Source of the DNA: Lachnospiraceae bacterium
Lineage (GTDB): Bacteria > Bacillota_A > Clostridia > Lachnospirales > Lachnospiraceae
Direction of reading: 5' to 3'
DNA: 19,936 nucleotides
NCBI GenBank assembly: GCA_016291475.1
Contig: JAEEXJ010000062.1
Location: 1 to 19,936, forward strand
Below the pieces are notes generated by a model. It did not search any database, had not been told where the DNA came from, and saw nothing but the letters and a program-made list of their open reading frames with translations. Positions 15,379 to 19,936 of this stretch are shown piece by piece. The first letter of the stretch is position 1; every line of letters starts with the position of its first letter. A program made the position numbers and the translations under genes.

Positions 15379-15783
15379 ATGGCTGAGATTATTTACACGG
15401 ACGACAAAGGAAAGCTTGCTTTCGGAGATCATCATCTTAAGGAGAAGACGAAAGTAGAGGACTTCCCTTTCGGAGGGGATCTTCTCAAGGTTAAGACCTA
15501 TGAGGATATCACCAGATTCGAGAAGAACGGTTTAGTAGTCTATGAGTCCGTGCCCGGAACCACCGTAACCGATTTTACCGAGACTGCGGACTCCATGGAG
15601 TTCACTGTAAGCGGCAAGGGTTCGGTTTCCATTACTCTCGGACTTGCCGATGATACTCTTTATAAGGTAAAAGAAGACGATAAGGAGACCGGTACAGTTA
15701 AGACCGGACTCGGCGGAAAGCTTTCCCTTTCCCTTGATCTTTCAAATAACCGCAAGGCAGTCGTAAGCGTTAAGAAGGCTTGA
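15379..15783 (+). CDS. Conserved small protein between clpC and radA, function unknown
   Basis: The 134-residue, acidic, mostly beta-rich protein has no signal peptide or membrane span. Features such as FGDHHLKEKTKVEDFPFGGDLLKVKTYEDITRFEKNGLVVYESVPGTTV near the N-terminus match a Lachnospiraceae family that I recall being labelled 'endosialidase' in databases; I see no catalytic motif supporting that name and would not use it. A strong GGAGG lies eight bases before the ATG. It begins 14 bases after clpC and its TGA is two bases before the radA ATG, so all three are co-transcribed. The position suggests a link to proteolysis or repair, or merely conserved order. Confidence 0.82.
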   Translation: MAEIIYTDDKGKLAFGDHHLKEKTKVEDFPFGGDLLKVKTYEDITRFEKNGLVVYESVPGTTVTDFTETADSMEFTVSGKGSVSITLGLADDTLYKVKEDDKETGTVKTGLGGKLSLSLDLSNNRKAVVSVKKA

Positions 15784-15785
15784 TA

Positions 15786-17189
15786 ATGGCAAAGGCTAAG
15801 CAGACAAGTGTATATTTCTGCCAAAGCTGCGGATATGAATCGGCAAAATGGATGGGGCAGTGCCCGGGGTGCCACGAATGGAATACATTCGTGGAGGAGC
15901 CTGTAGTTAAGGCTGATCCCGGGAGTGCCTCATTTCGCATATCATCTGCGGCAAAGGGTAACGGAAGCGCAAAGGCTCTTTCCGAGATCACATCTCTTAA
16001 TGATGTGTCTTTAAGTGAGGGAAAGAGGGATTCATCCGGAATCGCAGAGCTGGACAGAGTATTGGGCGGAGGAGTTATGAAGGGCTCACTTACTCTCATA
16101 GGCGGTGATCCCGGAATAGGAAAATCCACACTTCTTCTTCAGGTGTGTAGAAATATGTCCGCAGCCGGCCTTAAAGTGTTGTATGTTTCGGGTGAGGAAT
16201 CCAAGGCCCAGATCAGGATGAGAGCGGACCGTATCGGTAAATTTACCGGTGATATGAAGCTTTTGTGTGAGACGGATCTCGGTATAGTATCGGAGGCGGT
16301 CAGATCCGATAAACCCGACATTTGTGTCATAGATTCCATACAGACAATGTACAGCACCGAAGTATCATCCGCACCCGGATCCGTTTCTCAGGTAAGGGAA
16401 TCCACTCAGGTGCTGATGCAGCTTGCCAAGGTTCTCGGAATATCCATATTTATAGTCGGTCATGTCACCAAGGAAGGAACCGTTGCGGGCCCCAGAGTAT
16501 TGGAGCACATGGTCGATACGGTTCTCTATTTTGAAGGGGACAGGCACGCTTCCTACAGGATCTTAAGGGGTGTTAAAAACCGTTTCGGCTCCACCAACGA
16601 GATCGGTGTTTTCGAGATGAGAAGCGAAGGACTTACCGAGGTTACCAATCCTTCCGAATATCTGCTGGACGGAAGACCTATTGATGCATCCGGTTCCGTT
16701 GTATCCTGCAGCATGGAGGGTACAAGGCCCATTCTTATAGAGATCCAGAGTCTCGTATGCAGATCCAATCTGGGAATTCCCAGAAGACAGGCATCGGGCG
16801 TTGATTATAACAGGGTGAACCTGCTTATGGCCGTACTTGAGAAAAGATGCGGACTTCACTTGGGTGACTGTGACGCGTATGTCAATCTTACCGGCGGAAT
16901 GAAGCTTTCGGAGCCTGCCCTTGATCTTGCCATGGTGCTTGCCATAGTGTCATCTTTTAAGAATGTCTGCATTCCTCCCGATGTGGTGGCTTTCGGCGAA
17001 GTGGGATTATCGGGTGAGGTCAGGACCGTGTCCCAGGTTTCTCAGAGGGTTTCCGAGGCAGTGAGGCTTGGATTTAAGACTATAATAGTGCCTGCATCCG
17101 TACTTTCCGAGGCTAAGAAGGCAGCGGGCAAGGATACCGAGATCATAGGCGTATCCAACGTCAGAGAAGCTTCCGACAAAGTAATGTAA
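15786..17189 (+). CDS. radA: DNA repair protein RadA (Sms)
   Basis: RadA is a RecA-like ATPase/helicase that helps branch migration in recombination and transformation. The N-terminal zinc finger has C12, C15, C26 and C29; the Walker A motif GGDPGIGKST is at 106-115; the RadA-specific KNRFG motif is at 264-268; and the C-terminal third is the Lon-like domain (GIPRRQASGVDYNRVNLLMAVLEKR, VNLTGGMKLSEPALDLA). The 467-residue length is standard. The ATG is two bases past the preceding stop, with AGAAGG (15773-15778) inside that gene's end. clpC-radA linkage is widespread in Firmicutes. No clear terminator follows before the tRNA-Trp promoter. Confidence 0.97.
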   Translation: MAKAKQTSVYFCQSCGYESAKWMGQCPGCHEWNTFVEEPVVKADPGSASFRISSAAKGNGSAKALSEITSLNDVSLSEGKRDSSGIAELDRVLGGGVMKGSLTLIGGDPGIGKSTLLLQVCRNMSAAGLKVLYVSGEESKAQIRMRADRIGKFTGDMKLLCETDLGIVSEAVRSDKPDICVIDSIQTMYSTEVSSAPGSVSQVRESTQVLMQLAKVLGISIFIVGHVTKEGTVAGPRVLEHMVDTVLYFEGDRHASYRILRGVKNRFGSTNEIGVFEMRSEGLTEVTNPSEYLLDGRPIDASGSVVSCSMEGTRPILIEIQSLVCRSNLGIPRRQASGVDYNRVNLLMAVLEKRCGLHLGDCDAYVNLTGGMKLSEPALDLAMVLAIVSSFKNVCIPPDVVAFGEVGLSGEVRTVSQVSQRVSEAVRLGFKTIIVPASVLSEAKKAAGKDTEIIGVSNVREASDKVM

Positions 17190-17196
17190 ATTTTGC

Positions 17197-17225
17197 TTGC
17201 CTTGAAAAAATGCATGTTGTATAAT
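17197..17225 (+). promoter_or_regulatory. Promoter of tRNA-Trp
   Basis: TTGCCT (17197-17202), a 17-base spacer and a perfect TATAAT (17220-17225) lie 28 bases before the mature tRNA 5' end. The -35 is identical to that proposed for malQ. Confidence 0.75.
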
Positions 17226-17252
17226 ACGTGAGTCGGTCGTTTTACGGCTAAT

Positions 17253-17323
17253 AGGGGAATAGTACAATGGTAGTGCGGCGGTCTCCAAAACCGTTAATGG
17301 GAGTTCGATCCTCTCTTCCCCTG
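17253..17323 (+). tRNA. tRNA-Trp (anticodon CCA)
   Basis: A 71-base cloverleaf: acceptor AGGGGAA/TTCCCCT (17253-17259 with 17316-17322), D-stem GTAC/GTGC, anticodon stem GCGGT/ACCGT with loop CTCCAAA and CCA at 17285-17287, T-stem GGGAG/CTCTC around TTCGATC, and discriminator G17323, as expected for tryptophan. The CCA tail is not encoded. It is a single tRNA with its own promoter and terminator. Confidence 0.96.
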
Positions 17324-17325
17324 CT

Positions 17326-17360
17326 AAAGAGCGTTTCCTTTTCGGGAAGCGCTTTTTTTG
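17326..17360 (+). terminator. Rho-independent terminator of tRNA-Trp
   Basis: AGCGTTTCCT (17330-17339) pairs with GGGAAGCGCT (17344-17353) with two G·T pairs; flanking AAA extends pairing into the T tract 17353-17359. It begins two bases after the tRNA. Confidence 0.85.
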
Positions 17361-17367
17361 TTATAAT
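17359..17367 (+). promoter_or_regulatory. Extended -10 promoter candidate fused to the tRNA terminator
   Basis: TGT followed by a perfect TATAAT (17362-17367) forms an extended -10; no good -35 is present because that space is the terminator hairpin. Transcription would start near 17374, only about six bases before the GGAGG of the next gene. Confidence 0.5.
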
Positions 17368-17389
17368 CTCCCTATGTTTGGAGGCGCTT

Positions 17390-17743
17390 ATGGAACGCAA
17401 TATACTTCATGATTACATTATCTCTCTTGGCGGAAGCGAAGAGCTCTGGACCAGGATAAGTTCCTGTGAGGGAGTGTATAAGGAACTCGAATATTGGTGC
17501 ACGAACGGAAATCTTCTCGGGGAATACTGTCCCAAGGGGATTTCTATTTCCGATTGCATAGCCTGGCAGGTGGATCATTTCAAGGCTTACATGGACAGGG
17601 AAGAGAATAACAGATGGCACAGGGAGAGGCTTTTTCTGCAGAGCCTGGAGACTCTACTTGACATCAGTGACGGTTCCGAAGAGATACTCCGCAAGATCAC
17701 CGGAGAAAACGGTGAATCGGGGACTGACAGGGAAGATGTGTGA
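17390..17743 (+). CDS. Small acidic protein, function unknown
   Basis: The 117-residue cytoplasmic protein has no membrane span or signal peptide. It is largely helical, with a notable aromatic/charged centre (CIAWQVDHFKAYMDREENNRWHRERLFLQSLETLLDI, about 57-93) and two cysteines at about 22 and 34. I recall similar sequences among Lachnospiraceae hypothetical proteins but no named family. GGAGG at 17380-17384 sits five bases before the ATG; reading the frame further upstream would run through the tRNA gene and is not credible. It follows the tRNA-Trp terminator and likely has an extended -10 promoter with a very short leader. Confidence 0.8.
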   Translation: MERNILHDYIISLGGSEELWTRISSCEGVYKELEYWCTNGNLLGEYCPKGISISDCIAWQVDHFKAYMDREENNRWHRERLFLQSLETLLDISDGSEEILRKITGENGESGTDREDV

Positions 17744-17782
17744 TCTGTGACAGACTTTTTAGTTTTCCGATTTTTGTGATTT

Positions 17783-17812
17783 TTGACACTTGTATCATAA
17801 TAAAAATATGTT
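17783..17812 (+). promoter_or_regulatory. Promoter candidate for the 156-residue protein and tetR
   Basis: A perfect TTGACA (17783-17788) is followed after 18 bases by TATGTT (17807-17812), a 4/6 match. An overlapping alternative -10, CATAAT (17796-17801), has only a weak -35. The surrounding 17744-17820 stretch is AT-rich and non-coding. Confidence 0.5.
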
Positions 17813-17867
17813 AAGATATTAAGTGCCTGCCCTTTTGAACGGGCGGACTAAAAGCGGGGATACGAAT

Positions 17868-18338
17868 ATGGGGAATACGACTGATTCATCTGAATACCTG
17901 CGGGCTCTGATGCAGGATTACAAAATGAAAATAGGTCCTCTTACGGAGTTCCTTCCCTGGCTCGGACAGGCCACGGAAAGTGCCGTAAGCAATTATTCCG
18001 GGAACGGCGTTACACAGGCCAGCATTTCTTTTCCCGTGTATTCTTCGGAACTTATGGCTTTCATTAAAGCCTGTAAGGTATCCGGGCTGATGGACCGCAA
18101 TTATCCTTATGTATATTCCAGAAGAGCCATTAAGACTCACGATCAGGAACGCAGACTGATAGTCAGCGCCACATGGAAAGAATGGGATGTGCTGTGCGGA
18201 ATACTAAGCAAGTATGTTCTCGGAGGTCAGACCAGATCTACTTTCTGGAGAGAAGGAATCACCGAGCAGATCTTTTATCTGACGGTCAGCAAGATGAGAG
18301 AGATCACCGATTTCTGGGACGGTAATACAAGTAACTAA
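17868..18338 (+). CDS. Conserved 156-residue protein, function unknown
   Basis: A soluble-looking protein with no signal peptide or clear membrane span. The C-terminal half (RRAIKTHDQERRLIVSATWKEWDVLCGILSKYVLGGQTRSTFWREG, about 86-130) is the most family-like part and recalls unnamed Lachnospiraceae proteins; I cannot assign a function. GGGGA (17856-17860) lies seven bases before the ATG. An in-frame ATG-less extension to 17823 overlaps the leader hairpin and is not used. It lies 36 bases before a TetR regulator in the same direction, so the two probably share a transcript and perhaps a regulatory link. Confidence 0.78.
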   Translation: MGNTTDSSEYLRALMQDYKMKIGPLTEFLPWLGQATESAVSNYSGNGVTQASISFPVYSSELMAFIKACKVSGLMDRNYPYVYSRRAIKTHDQERRLIVSATWKEWDVLCGILSKYVLGGQTRSTFWREGITEQIFYLTVSKMREITDFWDGNTSN

Positions 18339-18374
18339 TGCGGATTTTCTTCGCAGAGGAACGGGAGAGTTCAG

Positions 18375-18956
18375 ATGGGCGACAAATCAATTCAGAAAAA
18401 GCAGTATATTATCGATGTAGCGGCTAAGGTTTTCGCTGAAATGGGCTACAAGAACGTCACCATGAAGGACGTTGTTGATGCCTGTGAGATCTCAAGAGGC
18501 GGCCTCTATCTTTACTACGAGAGCACCGCTCAGCTGTTCATCGATGTTATGAAATCTCAGGCAGAGGCAGGAAATGATTTTACTTCCCTTATAAGTGATG
18601 ATGCCACTGCCGCAGATATACTTCTTCTTTTCCTTCAGGAGGAGAAGAAAGAGCTCTTCAAGAAAAAGGGCAATCTGAACCGTGCATATTACGAGTTCTA
18701 TTTTGATGAGAAACCTTCCAAGGCCGATAATGTCCTTAAGAAGAAGTTCGATTCGAATATGAAGATGATCGGAAAGCTTATCGAGATCGGAGTTGAGAGC
18801 GGAGAGTTTACCTGTGAGGATCCTCTCACCGCTGCCTTCAACATATTGTATGTGATCGAGGGAATGAAGACCACGGCACTTACACTCGGTATATCATCCG
18901 ATTCCTATGACAGACAGATCCTTTATATCTTAGAGTCACTCGGAGTCGAAGCTTGA
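18375..18956 (+). CDS. TetR/AcrR-family transcriptional regulator
   Basis: The 193-residue protein has the TetR DNA-binding domain at about 8-55: IIDVAAKVFAEMGYKNVTMKDVVDACEISRGGLYLYYESTAQLF, with the helix-turn-helix VTMKDVVDACEISRGGLYLYY. The remainder is the variable ligand-binding domain, rich in Lys, Glu and Leu, ending in a helix with several hydrophobic residues that may dimerise. The ligand is unknown. The ATG follows GGAG (18364-18367) by seven bases. No transporter or oxidoreductase target lies next to it here, so its regulon is probably elsewhere or is the gene just upstream. A strong terminator-like hairpin follows. Confidence 0.93.
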   Translation: MGDKSIQKKQYIIDVAAKVFAEMGYKNVTMKDVVDACEISRGGLYLYYESTAQLFIDVMKSQAEAGNDFTSLISDDATAADILLLFLQEEKKELFKKKGNLNRAYYEFYFDEKPSKADNVLKKKFDSNMKMIGKLIEIGVESGEFTCEDPLTAAFNILYVIEGMKTTALTLGISSDSYDRQILYILESLGVEA

Positions 18957-18980
18957 ACCTGATCACTATATGAAAACAAG

Positions 18981-19019
18981 AAGGCTTCAGAAGGGAAAAT
19001 CTTTTCTGAGGCCTTTTTT
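18981..19019 (+). terminator. Terminator-like hairpin between tetR and purL
   Basis: AAGGCTTCAGAAGGG (18981-18995) pairs along its whole length with 19001-19015, with a few G·T pairs, around a 5-base loop, and ends in six T residues (19014-19019). It starts 24 bases after the tetR stop and ends seven bases before the purL ribosome site, so it is either the tetR terminator or a leader attenuator for purL. Confidence 0.85.
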
Positions 19020-19037
19020 AAGAAAGAAGGATATAAA

Positions 19038-19936
19038 ATGAGCGTCAGAAGAGTCTATGTAGAAAAGAAAAAACCCTACGCCGTACAGGCAAAGCACTTA
19101 AGACATGATGTCAGGAATTTCCTCGGCATTAAGATCGATGACATGAGAGTGTTCATCAGATACGATTCCGAGAATATTTCGGATGCAACTTTCGAAACTG
19201 CCTGCAAGACGGTTTTTTCGGAGCCTCCCGTTGATGACATCTATCAGGAAAAGCTTCCTCTTGATGAGGGAACCAGAGCATTCTCAGTGGAGTTCCTTCC
19301 CGGACAGTTCGACCAGAGAGCAGACTCTGCCGTTCAGTGTATAAAGTTCCTAAATGAGAACGAAGATCCTATTATCCAGACCGCAGTTGTATATGCGGTT
19401 ATCGGAAATATCACTGATGATGAGTTTAACCGTATCAAGGGATATCTCATTAACCCTGTCGATTCAAGAGAAGCAGGATTGGATAAACCTGACACTCTTG
19501 TCGTAAATTATCCCGAACCCGAAGATGTTAAGACCTTTGACGGTTTTGCAGACAGCCCCGAGGCTGAGCTTAAGAAGCTCTATGATTCACTCGGACTTGC
19601 AATGACCTTCAAGGATTTCCTTCATATCCAGAATTATTTCAAGAACGATGAGCATCGTGATCCTACCGTAACCGAGATCAGAGTTCTTGATACATATTGG
19701 TCAGATCACTGCCGTCACACCACTTTCTCCACCGAACTTACCGGAGTTAAGTTTGATGATGGTGCATACAAGGCTGCTTTTGAGAAGTCTTTCGAAGAGT
19801 ACATGAATACAAGAAAAGACCTCTTCGCTGACCGCCCTGACAAGTTCTCATGCCTTATGGATCTTGGAACCATCGCAGCTAAGCGTCTGAGAAAAGAAGG
19901 AAAGCTCGAGGACGAGGAAAAGTCCGATGAGATCAA
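19038..19936 (+). CDS. purL: Phosphoribosylformylglycinamidine synthase, single-chain form (5' part)
   Basis: PurL makes FGAM from FGAR, glutamine and ATP, the fourth step of IMP synthesis, feeding PurM. The first 299 codons are present and the frame is open to the window edge. The N-terminal region (SVRRVYVEKKKPYAVQAKHLRHDVRNFLG) and the later EFLPGQFDQRADSAVQC correspond to the PurS-like domain of long single-chain PurL; TYWSDHCRHTTF, near residue 220, is the linker/active-site motif of FGAM synthetases. The long form carries its own glutaminase domain, expected beyond the window. The ATG follows GAAGG at 19026-19030. It stands about 8 kb from purE-purM-purN-purD, and a hairpin lies directly before it; no separate promoter was found. 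Confidence 0.93.
   Translation, partial: MSVRRVYVEKKKPYAVQAKHLRHDVRNFLGIKIDDMRVFIRYDSENISDATFETACKTVFSEPPVDDIYQEKLPLDEGTRAFSVEFLPGQFDQRADSAVQCIKFLNENEDPIIQTAVVYAVIGNITDDEFNRIKGYLINPVDSREAGLDKPDTLVVNYPEPEDVKTFDGFADSPEAELKKLYDSLGLAMTFKDFLHIQNYFKNDEHRDPTVTEIRVLDTYWSDHCRHTTFSTELTGVKFDDGAYKAAFEKSFEEYMNTRKDLFADRPDKFSCLMDLGTIAAKRLRKEGKLEDEEKSDEI

Noticed and set aside
15379..15783. Annotation as endosialidase
   Set aside because: At 134 residues without signal peptide or sialidase motifs it is far smaller than true endosialidases; the label recalled from databases seems to be a propagated error.
1..19936. CRISPR array, prophage, insertion sequence or defence system
   Set aside because: No spaced direct repeats, transposase, integrase or phage genes were found; essentially all of the window is accounted for by housekeeping-type genes.

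Overview
The window looks like core chromosome of a Clostridia, most likely a Lachnospiraceae member. The family sets recognised here (DUF4317, DUF6142, a clpC–small protein–radA run, single-chain PurL), AGA-rich arginine usage, strong GGAGG-type ribosome sites and tRNA genes without an encoded CCA all fit. This placement rests on recalled family knowledge, not on a search. No phage, insertion sequence, CRISPR array or defence island is visible. No gene-free stretch exceeds 300 bases; the longest, about 175-190 bases each, lie before pyrE, purE and gntR and hold promoters and dyads.

Layout. 1-144: end of a tRNA cluster (a truncated tRNA, then tRNA-Lys) closed by a terminator. 195-3451: a polytopic membrane protein, then malQ (4-alpha-glucanotransferase) under its own promoter, followed by a long REP-like palindrome. 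3505-5837: a minus-strand operon DUF4317 / DJ-1-PfpI / CYTH, convergent with malQ. 5897-7171: pyrE, then an unlisted-size 51-codon membrane peptide gene and a DUF6142 membrane gene. 7250-12384: the purine operon purE-purM-purN-purD, tightly coupled, ending in a gene for a membrane protein with two bacterial SH3 domains and a long charged tail. 12415-17189: a short YtrA-type GntR regulator, clpC, a small conserved protein and radA. 17197-17360: tRNA-Trp with its own promoter and terminator. 17359-18956: two small unrecognised proteins and a TetR regulator. 18981-19936: a terminator-like hairpin and the first 299 codons of purL, which runs off the end.

Working together. purE, M, N, D and the separate purL give five enzymes of IMP synthesis; purF, purC, purB and purH are not here. 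pyrE supplies pyrimidines from the same PRPP pool. clpC and radA form a protein-quality-control and DNA-repair block; here a GntR regulator stands where ctsR-mcsA-mcsB would be expected, and a perfect dyad over its -10 region suggests autoregulation that would carry clpC with it.

The most interesting points are the gntR-clpC linkage with its dyad, the SH3/charged-tail membrane protein coupled to purD, the hairpin wedged directly before the purL ribosome site, and the small membrane pair after pyrE. I do not see evidence of a dramatic new system; these are modest, testable leads.
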